Under the pieces are notes generated by a model that worked only from the letters and a program-made list of their open reading frames with translations, had not been told where the DNA came from and searched no databases. The position numbers and the translations under genes were made by a program. Shown here in pieces: positions 39,101 to 45,421 of a DNA stretch of 64,000 nucleotides (position 1 is its first letter; each line of letters starts with the position of its first letter). Location: positions 28,762,434 to 28,826,433 of the forward strand of contig JACMZG010001913.1 in the NCBI GenBank assembly GCA_018340805.1, in the 5' to 3' direction. Origin of the DNA: Microvelia longipes. Lineage: Eukaryota > Arthropoda > Insecta > Hemiptera > Veliidae.

Positions 39101-42100
39101 AGCAGTCGAGCTGATACATTTGGTCTATGGTCAGTATGTTTAGTTTGTTTAATAGGTCTTTGCTAGGACCTCATCTTGTTTTAATAATAATAATATCTTT
39201 ATTTCATAAAATTATTACATAATAATTACAAATATAATATTATAATATATTATAACAAAATAAAAACAATTTAAATTTTATTTTATCGCTCTGTTTTTTT
39301 TTGTTTGAATAATTTTTTATTTACAATAAATTTAATTGATAAAAACCTGCTCCTTTTCTACGGCTCCAAAAAGCAATACTGCTTGAACCTGAAGATGTAG
39401 TTTTAGTTATTAAATATTTCTATTTATTACATTACCTAATAATTCTATGTCCTACATAAATAATTAGGTGTTATTACTTAATCAATTTATAGAAAATTCT
39501 GATTATTCTTTATAATGTTTCAAATTAGTATTATTTTAGTTTTGATGCGACATTACATAAAAAATAAAAATTAAATAAATAAAAAATTTAAAATAATGTA
39601 TAAAATATTATTTTGATCTAGTAACAAATAGAATAGTTAAAAAATATAAGTATAAAATTAGAGTTTACTGGGAGCCTTCTCTTATCCATTTATCCACTTC
39701 CATCTTAAATTCATGCACAGGTTTGATTTCTTTTATTTCTGGTGGAATTGAATTAAATAATTTTCTTAAGATTGTTCTCAAGATAGCTTTTTGTTGAGTT
39801 GCAAACAGTTTTCCTAAATGTTTTACTAGCTGATCCCCAAGCAATGATACCGTATTGTATAATCAAGTAACCTGTTGTATCGTAAAATACGTAAACTAGT
39901 CGTCTGTCTATGAGTAAGTTGGTCTATGTGGTTGTTCCAAGTCAAACATGTGCTTAGTCCTGCATGTTAAACCCTGCCCCTGTAATTTAATATCAGAGCA
40001 ACCTCGTTGCTTCCTCAACAATATTTTCCCAAGCTGTCTACTGATTATAACCGAACGCAGTAATATAATGTATTGATAAAATGAATACGTCTCAATTTAA
40101 TCTTTTAAGTATTAATTTACTGTTTGTTTAGAGGATTAGTGTATTCGAGCCGTACCCCATGAGGGATACAGTGCAGCATTTCTGTGAGAAGCACCTGGAT
40201 AAGATAAAGAGCTATATGGAGCATATATATACGAGGATTCCTCTGCCTGCTAAGTGTACTATAGAAGGTAATTAGCCTTCTGACAATGTTGTAATAATAA
40301 CAAATCCACTCACTCCCGTTGTAAATGATACTAATGGTGGAGTTTCCCAGTGGCAAGTGGTGAGAATCTGCAAGATTAAAGTTAATAATTGACAAAATTA
40401 ATCAATGCCAATGGTAAATAAAAACAAGTGACTGAGGGGTCACCTAAACTAAAGAAGTGCTTAAACTAATTAATCAAGCCAATAAAACTGATCACTCTGA
40501 ATTGATTTCAGTTCTGCCTTAATTTAATGGAAAACTGCATTATAGTATTATGCATAGTTTTAATCAGTTGACAGCATAGAAAATAATGCGTGGGAGCTAG
40601 TGAGGTTGGCCTGATATTATATCGAGGTTGTGTTTTAACATCCAGGACTAACATCATTGGCTCTCTCCCATTACTTTTCCATGTTGTCAACTGACTTGAA
40701 CTGTGTGTATTACTATAATAAATGCTTACTTTTAATCATAATATTTGTCTACTGTAGGGTCGTATATTATATTTGTTTTAAATGTTTATTTTTAGATATT
40801 TTTGAAGTGTCAGTTTTGATTATTATTATAAACAATTCGTTTTATAAATCTCTGTTTCATTCAAAGTCTTACTCTTAAGTTAGAAAGACAACACTGCCAT
40901 TCATTCTTTAGTAAAATAGTGTGTAATTTATGTCTATTTTTGGTAGAGGTGATTTATTATTTATGATAATAAATCTATTGATATAATTTTTAGGTTGCTG
41001 GTAATTTTTTCCCCTTTTTTATTACAGTAATATAGGATTGGGCACTTCTGGGAAAATAATAATACTCTTTACATTCTTACTATATTAATATATATAATGT
41101 GTAGTGTGTGAACGAGTTGATGGATAAGTGTGCACATGTGTGTGATCTTTTTGTCTAAGTTTGTTGTTGTGATAAGTTTGTAAGGTTTGTGAATGATTAA
41201 TTAACTTGTAGAAAGATTGTAACAAGATAAATAACAAAAAGAACATTGTGTTAAGTTTGTTTCAGCTACAAATATTTGTTACTTTTATTGTTTGTTAGAG
41301 AGGAGGGCTAAGAAGATGGCTAAACTACAGTTCAGCTGTGATGGTAGAGGAGAGCATTGTTTGTATTCATCCACTCTGTTTACTATGAGAAGCAGGGTGC
41401 CCAGAGTTTGGATACACCTCATGTTTTTAGCCTTACAGGTATAATGATAACCATACTTATTTACATTGCAAAAATCTTTCTATAAATATAATTAATAGTG
41501 CCCTTAATAAGTGGAGACACTTATGAGTGAGCACTACATCTCTATAGTATTATTTGAGTCCTGCTTTATGTACATGATAAGTTGTGAATTAGACAATAAA
41601 ATATGTTTAGTGAGGTATATAGTTTTATTTTTAAAATGTATACTTTGTATAAATTTCATATTTAAAACTATTTCACACTGAAACTTTTACTTTTTCAATA
41701 CACTTAGGGTGAGCGGTTAGTCTCTAATGTTACAATAGAGTCCTGTTTTATGAATATTGAGAGTTGTCACTTAAATATTAAAATATTTGTTAGACTTTAA
41801 ATAAAATTAAAAAATGAACAGTTTTACTGTGGTAAAGCAAATTAAGAAGCTGTTCAAATAAATTAAGAATTTGTTGTGAAGATTTAGGTCTTCCGGTGGT
41901 GACCACGTCAATGTAGATGAAGAATCCGATGTTTCGCTTCCGCTGTGGGAGGCATCTTCAGGGATGTAGGGCATCATGGATAGAAACACAATGCTCTACA
42001 AAACTGAACTGAAGATGGAGACGCTGCAGGCCCTATTTATACCTGTCTCTGACCTTGTCTTCAAGGACGAAAATTATAGCCATGAGAAGGGATAATAGGG

Positions 42101-45100
42101 TTCGACGATCCAGTATGACGTAATCCACTTGAAGGTCGCGTAGGGGTGTCCTGTCTGGTTGATGAACTGGCTAATGGGGGATTTCCGTGGAAATCCCCCA
42201 CTAGCATTTATCCAAGGATAAATTTTAAGCCGATTTATTTATTAAAATTACATAAAATACATACAATACATTATTACAACAAAATGCAAAATTATCTCTA
42301 TAATAAAATAAATTAAAATCTTAACGATGAAATCTTACTCAATAAATCCTTAACTTAGTTATTTAATAGCTAATTTCTTTTTATTATAGTTAATTTTCTG
42401 TAAAGGACTTTTTAAATTGCCAGTTATAAATTGCTCTACTATGACTTAACCTTATGTTTTTTTTGAAAAAAAAAAAACGAAATGGATCCAAACTAAAACT
42501 AAACTAAACTTGTATCTTTATAATGTATTATTTGTTATTTATTATTTACTATTAAAGTATTCGTGTATTGAATATTATAAATGGTAAAGTTTATTAAAAA
42601 AATAGTAAAATAATAACGTGAAGAAATTTATATTTTTGAAATTAAATTAGAATGATATAGGTTTTGAAATAAAATTTATATAGAAATAAGACATTCACTA
42701 GATAATATGCAAAATTTTCATTCAGATTGTTATTGTCATGGTCTGATTCAACTTCTATAGCATTACATTTTTATTTATTATTTAGTTTATTAAAATGATG
42801 AAGCAAGTTAATACATTTTAAGATGGATTAATTAGCATATTATTGGTACTTAGTTAATAATTTCTTTTTATACTTAGTTTTAAAACTACTAGTTTTAAAT
42901 TTGGTTTCAAGGAGTTAGAGTTTTACCTACTGAACAAGAAAGGAATTCTCATACTGAATTGATGTGTCTGTAACTCTTTTACTCTCCATAATGTTCCATT
43001 TGTCTGAGAAATTGTTTGTATTCTGGTGCAAACACAAAATACTGCTGATATACACTGAGGGTTTTGAACCCTGTTCCTCAAGTAGTGAAATCGAGTGATT
43101 ATGCTTTCACAGCCCAGATGCAGATAACATTGCTAAATATAGTAATGAATGAATGAAAAATTTCTGTAGTAAAGTTGGGTGAGAAAAAGAGTCTGGTTAA
43201 AGTTGTTTGAATTGTTTTTAAGTACTGTTTGGATAATCATAAAGTTTAGTCTGTTGTTTTTACAGGCTAAATCAGAGAGTGCTCTAAGTTCCCGACACAG
43301 TGCTGTCACGGCTCTTAAATACTGCTGGGATATCCTCAAATGTGAAAACAAGCCATTTGTTACTTTAGTAACCTCTGCCTTTCCCTGTTCAAAGGTACCA
43401 TTTTTATTGTAAGAAGAAAACTAAAAATTTTCTTAGTGACATTAACTATAATTGACCAATCATGTTATTTCAACTTTGTAATAAGTTAATGATGACTAAA
43501 TATGTTACAATAACAATATGTTATTGTTAACATATTTAATAGTTATATGTATCTCAATGTTTCTCAATCTTGGCATGGTGTGACCAACACCAGATTAAAC
43601 TTAAAATTAGCTAAAATTAATGTGCCTGCTTTAATAAGCATATTTATTTATTATCGCAGAAGGAGTATTAACCACAAGCACAATGGAATTTTAGTGATAA
43701 CATGATAGCTGGTTTACTCATGGACTTAAAATGGACTTAAAATAGGGGGTACCATCCTAACAACAAAAAAACTTTTTTGTTTTTATGTTGCCATCCTTAA
43801 TAGTTGGCATCCTTACTATCCATTTTATTTTTTTTATGTAATAATAAAATATTTACTTATTTGATTATTTCACCTCACTCATAGCCACTCAAGCTATCGG
43901 CCATCTTGACAATGTGCAATAATATTACAATATATTTCTTATAAAAATCTTTAAAATACAATTCATCATACTTAAAAATGTGTAACAAACCATTTTATAC
44001 ATTTATAATTAATAAGTAATAGAACATTATATTTAATTTAATTTAATACTTCAATAGCAGGAAGTTGCCAACTTTGAAAAAATCATTTTATTTCTTTTAG
44101 GTTGCCAGCCTTACTTAATACTTCTAGTGAATTGGCTTTATTTTACTATATTCTACTCTACTTTACTGACCACTGTGTCATCAGTAATTTTCTTTATAGT
44201 ATTCTTTTAAGTAAACAAATGTCAATGATAAACAATTAATTTATGAATCATTGGTTTAGGACCAGGAAACAGTGGTGAGTGAGCTGAGAGAGGCTGGATT
44301 CTGTGATGTATTCGAACTTATGAGACCACCAGTGAGCAGTGGTTTGCCCTCGGGTGGGGGGTGGGTTTGCTTCCTATGTAGTCACCCTGAACGAGCTGTC
44401 CCGTTCTTGCACGACCAGCCCCTCATAGAGGGACAGCTTAAAGAGAAGAAAGGAAGGTGGAGGATGTTCAGGAGGTGGAGAACCAGATATTTCACTTTGT
44501 CTGGAGCGAGACTCGAGTACAAAGGAGCTGTGAGTTGACATTATTGTATCATTTTTACTTTATTGTCTACTTTATTATCTACTGATTTTATTAAAAAAGC
44601 TTCACATTTTAATAATCAGTAGCTTAAATCAAATGGCATGCAAATAGCAATAATGGGAATAGCTCCTTTATGTAATCAGAAAATTATCTCATAATGAATA
44701 AAAATTACTCAATATTTGTTTTACATACAGCTTAATTATAAACTTAACTGCTGTTATAAGTCCATCCACTGTTTACACAGATTAGGATTACTTTTACTAA
44801 ACTTTCTGTTTGTACTTATTTTCTCTTTTTTGCGAATTTCCTTTGAACAAATTTGCTAATGGGGTGGGTAGCATGGCGGGAGTTGGTTTCAGTATATTTA
44901 CAGGCAAAGTGAGCTTGGCTGTCTCTGTTGCTGCGATTTTTGAATTGTCTGTATTTATACTGGCCTTTGAGGCTAAGGAGGTCTTGGGTTGATATCCCAG
45001 GTTACGATCTTTGTTAAAATACGTTTATAAACAAATAAATCAACACCACCTTTATATACAAATTAAGCTTGATGGTTGCCATTATCACTTGAGGTTATTC

Positions 45101-45421
45101 CAGCCCTTGATGAGTTGCGTGCTCTAAACAGGTATTATTATTTTTGTTTCATTTGTATATTATTATTTGTAGAAAGACGACAAGGAAGGGACTCCTATCG
45201 ATGTGAATCAAATTAGAAGCGTCAAGGTATCCCGAGGCGCTCGTAACATTCCTAAAGCTTTTGAGATATTCACTACGGAGCAGAGTTTAATATTGAAGCC
45301 TAAAGGAGGGAAGAACGTTGAGGAGTGGGTGCAGTGTTTGAGTGTAGTCGTCGCTCAGAGTCAAGCTAAGGAACCACCGAGCAATAGTAGGTTGAGAAGT
45401 TTGAGCTCGCATCCTATATGA
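13393..45421 (+). CDS. melt: melted / VEPH1 orthologue (PH-domain protein), 18 coding exons
   Basis: Complete gene model of about 924 residues. In Drosophila, Melted is a membrane-associated adaptor that binds phosphoinositides through its C-terminal PH domain. It interacts with TSC1 and FOXO in insulin/TOR signalling and opposes warts in R8 photoreceptor subtype choice. Vertebrate VEPH1 is the orthologue. Here residues 1-300 form the conserved helical region: MHELF start, [35 protein letters not shown]. Residues 360-615 are Ser/Thr/Asn-rich and poorly conserved. Residues 630-750 hold the second conserved block ([21 protein letters not shown]). Residues 803-904 are the PH domain, with the terminal-helix Trp near residue 894. 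All 17 introns can be drawn with GT-AG ends and all phases join. Two donors are ambiguous (exons 3 and 10). The largest intron (30096-37366) holds a LINE. I chose the ATG at 13393 because the first exon gives the family's typical MHELF start. The promoter and 5' UTR were not found. Confidence 0.95.
14008..14444. mobile_element. TIR element, family C, copy 2
   Basis: Reverse-orientation relative of 6434-6830. The left end reads CTACAGTCCATTGACTACTT and the right end AAACTAAACGATAGACTGTAG. Shared internal blocks include AGCAGCTTCTCTGATTAGTC and TGAACAAATCAGGTTATT. Non-autonomous. Confidence 0.75.
15243..15384. mobile_element. MITE family A
   Basis: Ends are inverted: TACGACACAAAGCTAAAATC at the left and TTTTTTAGCTGTGTGTCGTA at the right. 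The internal TTTGACAGCACGGGAAAATA and TTACTTTTCCACACTG also pair. About 142 bp, non-coding, inside melted intron 1. Confidence 0.8.
15680..15840 (+). CDS. melt: melted exon 2
   Basis: Encodes residues 17-70, starting [15 protein letters not shown] and ending [19 protein letters not shown]. The last block is one of the most conserved parts of the Melted/VEPH1 family. The acceptor is CCTAG and the donor GTTTGT. The exon ends two bases into the last Arg codon, completed by exon 3. Confidence 0.95.
16232..16290. mobile_element. MITE family B fragment (one arm)
   Basis: GCAGATGTAGCATTGGATTT then GGCTTGTTACATTTCC and GTGTCTCTGGCACAATTA match the right arm of the family B element at 2782-2865. The partner arm is missing. 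Confidence 0.6.
17296..17440 (+). CDS. melt: melted exon 3 (donor ambiguous)
   Basis: Encodes residues 70-118, including [32 protein letters not shown] and ISCIFL. With the donor at 17441 (GTTAGT), SCIFL joins NYSKKDV, which fits the family length exactly. A much stronger donor, CAG|GTAAGT, lies in frame at 17474. It would add 11 mostly hydrophobic residues ([11 protein letters not shown]). The sequence alone cannot decide, and both could be used. Confidence 0.88.
17612..17905. mobile_element. Inverted-repeat element with hammerhead-like cores
   Basis: The outer ends AAACAGATTAATTACACAAA and TTTGTGTAATTTATCTGTTT pair. The inner arms also pair: AGCTTTCGACTAAAAATTAG with its TCATCATCAGAGTT extension, against AACTCTGATGATGACTAAT and so on. 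On the + strand 17804-17830 reads CTGATGA, a GACTAA/TTAGTC stem, then GAAA, which is the hammerhead core order. The minus strand carries the same motif at 17690-17716. Non-coding, about 290 bp, in melted intron 3. Confidence 0.75.
18387..18561 (+). CDS. melt: melted exon 4
   Basis: Encodes residues 119-177, with [39 protein letters not shown] and LMDSIFSG-type ends as in VEPH1 (the residues read here are [10 protein letters not shown]). The acceptor is TTGCAG and the donor GTAGGC. It ends one base into a Gly codon. Confidence 0.96.
18771..18942 (-). mobile_element. PLE 3'-end fragment
   Basis: The minus strand matches the 3' region of the PLE at 62330-62450. It contains the hammerhead stretch (reverse complement of GACGTTTCGCTTCCACTGTG and GGAGGCATCTTCAGGGATGT). 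At its far end a 26-bp inverted duplication occurs: AGGACATCATGGAATGCTCT facing AGCATTCCATGATGTCCT with one extra G. A family B MITE abuts it. Confidence 0.8.
18943..19245. mobile_element. MITE family B, longer copy
   Basis: The left arm GTGTGAGAGACATCTAAGAA and the right arm GTCTCTCGCACAATTATATT face each other as at 2611-2865. The middle is longer and includes CATCAGGGCGCTGACAGAGT. No coding capacity recognised. Confidence 0.6.
19805..19976. mobile_element. MITE family A
   Basis: The inverted ends are ATGGTTATAATCAGTTGACA and GTCAAATGATTATAACCAT, with internal CCAATGAGGATTGCC. About 170 bp, non-coding, in melted intron 4. Confidence 0.8.
21010..21173 (+). CDS. melt: melted exon 5
   Basis: Encodes residues 177-231, with [34 protein letters not shown] and [12 protein letters not shown]. 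It aligns with the VEPH1 region AMLLRVLPAVYE onward. The acceptor is TTTAG and the donor GTGAGT, which leaves phase 0. An internal GAG|GTGAGT at 21050 is also a donor-like site, but the conserved reading continues past it. Confidence 0.95.
21951..22400. mobile_element. hAT-like non-autonomous element (boundary uncertain)
   Basis: It starts with CAGGGGCGTACTGGCCAATG, a classic hAT terminal sequence, followed by GGACGGCAGGCCTCCTTGGG. A reverse-orientation relative ends near 56796-56845 (GGGCTGCCGTCTTTGCCC, GGCCAGTCCGCTT). Later text has GGGCCC/AAGGCC-rich blocks resembling 56500-56750. No transposase frame. The right end was not identified. Confidence 0.5.
22495..22704 (+). CDS. melt: melted exon 6
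   Basis: Encodes residues 232-301, with [37 protein letters not shown] and [18 protein letters not shown]. The helical repeat character matches the family. The acceptor is TTTCAG and the donor GTAAGT; phase 0 at both ends. Confidence 0.96.
22845..23008. mobile_element. Inverted-repeat element with hammerhead-like core
   Basis: The ends CCACAATACATAAAAAAGAA and TTTTTTTTATGTGTTGTGG pair. On the minus strand, 22871-22908 reads ACT, CTGACGA, a stem, GAAACCTGTC, then AGT. This fits CUGANGA, helix II, GAAA, a two-base loop, GUC and a flanking ACU/AGU helix I. The + strand arm (22941-22985) is a mutated version. Non-coding, in melted intron 6. Confidence 0.7.
23275..23385 (+). mobile_element. PLE 3'-end fragment (decayed)
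   Basis: GTGATGTCCTACATAGTCTT, CCACAGTGAAAGCCAAATGT and GATGCGGTCACTTCTGGAA match the PLE 3' region at 62352-62445 in order, with many substitutions. The hammerhead core is degraded. Confidence 0.7.
23880..24260. repeat. Dispersed repeat D fragment (reverse orientation)
   Basis: TGAGATGAAACTTGGAACAT, AATAAGGAAAATTAACAAAT and TGTGAGCTACAACAATAACA match the reverse complement of parts of 5200-5640. Non-coding; in melted intron 6. Confidence 0.5.
24481..24653 (+). CDS. melt: melted exon 7
   Basis: Encodes residues 302-359, with [20 protein letters not shown] and [20 protein letters not shown]. It ends in an AAT trinucleotide run encoding Asn residues. The acceptor is TTTAG and the donor GTAAGC. 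The end of the conserved N-terminal half falls here. Confidence 0.94.
24905..25395. repeat. Intronic minisatellite, about 20-25-bp units
   Basis: Degenerate tandem units of the type TTTCAATGTTTGATTCTATG followed by GTTCTTTTAATATTTAATTC run almost to the acceptor of exon 8. All are pyrimidine-rich on the + strand. Confidence 0.75.
25435..25560 (+). CDS. melt: melted exon 8
   Basis: Encodes residues 359-401, with [20 protein letters not shown] and then Ser/Thr-rich sequence to TTGLRSR. The acceptor is GTTACAG and the donor GTAAAG. It ends two bases into an Arg codon completed by exon 9. Confidence 0.9.
26149..26324 (+). CDS. melt: melted exon 9
   Basis: Encodes residues 401-460. It is Ser-rich ([13 protein letters not shown]), then [19 protein letters not shown]. 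The HRSMTRL motif is repeated as HKSMTRL in exon 10, which suggests exon duplication or a repeated interaction motif. The acceptor is TGTTTAG and the donor GTATCT. Confidence 0.9.
26386..26515. mobile_element. Head-to-head palindrome of two PLE 3' ends
   Basis: Left half 26386-26435 is the reverse complement of PLE positions 62402-62451. Right half 26436-26515 is the same PLE sequence forward, from GGATTCTTCATCTACATTGA to CCGCGGAAGCCTACGCAG. The halves meet with no spacer at GAATCC|GGATTC, and 3 mismatches occur over the 50-bp arms. Both halves begin at the base after the predicted hammerhead cleavage site. Confidence 0.9.
26823..27410. mobile_element. Inverted-repeat element (long TIRs)
   Basis: The left arm includes AGAATAATACTACATATAGA, GGAGCACTACTGATAACACG and GCAACTAAGTAATGCTGCCA. 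The right arm is its inverse: TGGCAGCATTACTTAAGTTG, CGTGTTATCAGTGG, AGTATTATTCTAAG. The arms are about 100 bp. A partial relative lies at about 25660-25760. No coding potential. Confidence 0.75.
27770..28330 (-). pseudogene. LINE 3' end with reverse transcriptase C-terminal relic
   Basis: The minus strand encodes [20 protein letters not shown] followed by [17 protein letters not shown]. This is the typical C-terminal block of Jockey/CR1-like reverse transcriptases (QKxAIRxI ... LFxxxxILTL). The remaining frame ends in NGIKCF and the copy finishes in a TTTA/TAAA simple repeat near 27770. The 5' part, including the catalytic domain, is absent. Confidence 0.8.
29200..29390 (+). CDS. melt: melted exon 10 (donor weak)
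   Basis: Encodes residues 460-523, with [19 protein letters not shown], Ser/Thr-rich sequence and [10 protein letters not shown]. The acceptor is GTATGCTAG. Phase 0 at the end is required by exon 11. The phase-compatible donors are GTCATA at 29391 and GTGTAC at 29397, and both are weak. The reading frame is secure and the exact end is not. Confidence 0.8.
30038..30095 (+). CDS. melt: melted exon 11 (short)
   Basis: Encodes residues 524-543, [19 protein letters not shown] plus a split Gly codon. It was chosen because only this frame joins exon 12 without a stop. The upstream AG at 30026-30027 would start a frame that meets TAG at once or an incompatible phase. The donor is GTAATC. A TA microsatellite follows 15 bp downstream. 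Confidence 0.75.
30111..30180. repeat. TA microsatellite
   Basis: An almost pure TA dinucleotide run with a few interruptions, just inside melted intron 11. Confidence 0.95.
30661..30925. mobile_element. MITE family A with internal insertion
   Basis: The ends ACACAAGGCTAAAAATTTGA and TCAACTGATTTTAGCTGTGT pair. The left third contains GGGAGCCAATGAGATTGGAA and CCAATCATATTGGTTCC. About 100 extra bases (30755-30870) separate it from the right end. Confidence 0.7.
31110..31125 (+). repeat. Target-site duplication, left copy
   Basis: TTTATAGCACGACTTC is identical to 36823-36838 and brackets the RTE-type LINE. The duplicated sequence is coding sequence of an older LINE. Confidence 0.92.
32082..33125 (+). 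CDS. LINE ORF1, RNA-binding-like protein
   Basis: 347 residues. Residues 1-65 are charged and heptad-like (coiled coil: [24 protein letters not shown]). Residues 66-150 begin [15 protein letters not shown] and look like the RRM fold of L1-type ORF1 proteins. Residues 150-200 ([20 protein letters not shown] then LYINGREW) resemble the C-terminal domain that follows it. The rest is Asn/Glu/Lys-rich and disordered-looking. The likely role is to coat LINE RNA and assist reverse transcription. It ends AAA TAG CAA TTA. The frame continues open past the TAG into ORF2, so it may also be the N-terminal part of a readthrough fusion. Confidence 0.85.
   Translation: MASESEIIGAIDNAVQKAMKTEMEAYNNEVKGMFAEIMNKLEQVNKVQAGYSGLVSRVKVLEDRDRKRNVVILGMNKAPNYKAREKAVFDLFNKTMKINCVSSDVDFIEEKKTASMLIVGFTSFRKKMEALLATGNLRGTNIVIFEDFDKKTREMRKCLVPIMKKAREEGHHAVLKFDKLYINGREWRGTRTSQDMIRYEPGTSTQDLTGEEMKQRLTEQEIFNLENIVKNNKKVELEIIEQIENQDGNTFNCKNNDNYTKTNEAGNETGKRKLAELENVNETLHSTSKRKNNVTLQQPILNFFRIKEQSNNEAKVIDSNTGKSNIQGLGSGNETEIGGQNNEKQSK
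33123..33131 (+). promoter_or_regulatory. Candidate stop-codon readthrough signal
   Basis: TAG CAA TTA matches the UAG-CAR-YYA leaky context used by tobamoviruses. It separates ORF1 and ORF2 in the same frame. No in-frame ATG occurs after it until 33321, which lies downstream of the conserved endonuclease Asn and Glu. Confidence 0.65.
33126..36037 (+). pseudogene. LINE ORF2: APE endonuclease and reverse transcriptase, two frameshifts
   Basis: Endonuclease: [34 protein letters not shown], and the RTE hallmark [14 protein letters not shown] followed by NEIDYFL and GSDHKAV. Reverse transcriptase: [40 protein letters not shown], then FVDDF as the catalytic box (V instead of the usual A). Thumb and C-terminus: [27 protein letters not shown]. 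Frame 1 runs to a TGA ending at 35201. The frame changes within the A run and T run near 35175-35185. It changes again at about 35704-35711, and the last frame ends at 36037. The frameshifts disable this copy unless they are sequencing errors. The likely target-primed reverse transcription role is inferred from the family. Confidence 0.93.
36038..36822 (+). other. LINE 3' UTR and simple-repeat tail
   Basis: AT-rich. It contains the dispersed hairpin block GCGAATTTCCTTTGAAAATT/CGCC with GTCATGGCGGAATTT at 36193-36243 (see 59942-60000). It ends in a TTATTTATTTATTT tail that abuts the right target-site duplication. Confidence 0.8.
36823..36838 (+). repeat. Target-site duplication, right copy
   Basis: TTTATAGCACGACTTC, identical to 31110-31125. 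Confidence 0.92.
36823..37068 (+). pseudogene. Older LINE ORF2 C-terminal fragment (insertion host)
   Basis: The frame from the duplication reads [20 protein letters not shown] and [20 protein letters not shown] then [12 protein letters not shown], ending in TAA at 37066-37068. The C-x2-C-x7-H-x4-C pattern is the zinc knuckle found near the C-terminus of Jockey/R1/I-type LINE ORF2. The younger RTE element inserted into this frame. The part left of the insertion is only about 40 bp (near 31085-31125). Confidence 0.8.
37367..37468 (+). CDS. melt: melted exon 12
   Basis: Encodes residues 543-577, with [20 protein letters not shown] and [14 protein letters not shown]. Low-complexity Ser/Asn region. 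The acceptor is TGTTCAG and the donor GTCAGT. Both flanking Gly codons are split as needed. Confidence 0.88.
38274..38395 (+). CDS. melt: melted exon 13
   Basis: Encodes residues 577-617, with [20 protein letters not shown] and an Asn run, ending [10 protein letters not shown] and SP sites make this a plausible phosphorylation region. The acceptor is GTGTGCAG and the donor GTAAAA. Confidence 0.9.
38833..40077. mobile_element. MITE family A split by a LINE insertion
   Basis: The left end is TATAGTATAACACACAGGTA with TTGACACTGTGGGGAAATAA (38833-38900). The right end is TGCATGTTAAACCCTGCCCC through TCTACTGATTATAACCGAAC (about 39960-40077). The intervening 1 kb is LINE-derived, so the LINE is younger than this MITE copy. 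Confidence 0.7.
38905..39955 (-). pseudogene. LINE 3' end with degraded reverse transcriptase C-terminus
   Basis: The minus strand gives [16 protein letters not shown], then in another frame [14 protein letters not shown] and [20 protein letters not shown] ending [10 protein letters not shown] and TAA at about 39668-39670. These are the YGIxxWG, QKxxxR and LPxxIxxxxxxxxFK blocks of Jockey-like LINEs. A frame change lies between them. An AAT/TTA simple repeat at about 39180 marks the 3' end. The role of 38905-39180 is unclear. Confidence 0.75.
40132..40267 (+). CDS. melt: melted exon 14
   Basis: Encodes residues 618-663, with [40 protein letters not shown] and KCTIE. The IPxPxxCTIE block is well conserved in VEPH1. 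The acceptor is TTTAG and the donor GTAATT. Confidence 0.95.
40541..40716. mobile_element. MITE family A
   Basis: The ends TATAGTATTATGCATAGTTT and ACTGTGTGTATTACTATA are inverted, with internal TCAGTTGACAGCATAG and ATGTTGTCAACTGA. About 176 bp, non-coding, in melted intron 14. Confidence 0.85.
41299..41438 (+). CDS. melt: melted exon 15
   Basis: Encodes residues 663-709, with [40 protein letters not shown] and LMFLALQ. It matches the VEPH1 stretch around GHYCLYSKSSF and WIQIMFLFQQ. The acceptor is GTTAG and the donor GTATAA. Confidence 0.96.
41878..42205 (-). mobile_element. PLE 3' fragment with snapback at its 5' end
   Basis: The minus strand matches 62130-62455: the Pro/Ser-rich tail of the PLE frame, the 3' UTR and a hammerhead variant (GAAACATC instead of GAAACGTC). 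Homology stops at about 42190. From there the sequence turns back on itself to form 17-bp arms (42170-42186 and 42189-42205) around a 2-bp loop. Confidence 0.88.
43266..43394 (+). CDS. melt: melted exon 16
   Basis: Encodes residues 710-752, with [40 protein letters not shown] and CSK. The acceptor is TTTTTACAG and the donor GTACCA, both phase 0. It aligns with the VEPH1 segment before the PH domain. Confidence 0.95.
44260..44529 (+). CDS. melt: melted exon 17 (PH domain, first half)
   Basis: Encodes residues 753-842. [16 protein letters not shown] and [13 protein letters not shown] precede the PH domain. [20 protein letters not shown] then [18 protein letters not shown] forms its first beta strands, including the basic patch typical of phosphoinositide binding. 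The acceptor is GGTTTAG and the donor GTGAGT. Confidence 0.97.
44828..45005. repeat. Dispersed repeat with hairpin block and tRNA-like T arm
   Basis: It starts with GCGAATTTCCTTTGAACAAA then GCATGGCGGGAGTT, related to 36193-36243 and 59942-60000. It ends with GAGGTCTTGGGTTGATATCC and CAGG, which could be a decayed B box and T arm of a tRNA-derived SINE. No A box is convincing. Intron 17 of melted. Confidence 0.4.
45173..45421 (+). CDS. melt: melted exon 18 (PH domain, second half, stop)
   Basis: Encodes residues 843-924, with [40 protein letters not shown] and [20 protein letters not shown]. The Trp in EEWVQ is the near-invariant Trp of the PH C-terminal helix. It ends in SSHPI and TGA. The acceptor is TTTGTAG. 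Confidence 0.97.
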   Translation, partial: KDDKEGTPIDVNQIRSVKVSRGARNIPKAFEIFTTEQSLILKPKGGKNVEEWVQCLSVVVAQSQAKEPPSNSRLRSLSSHPI

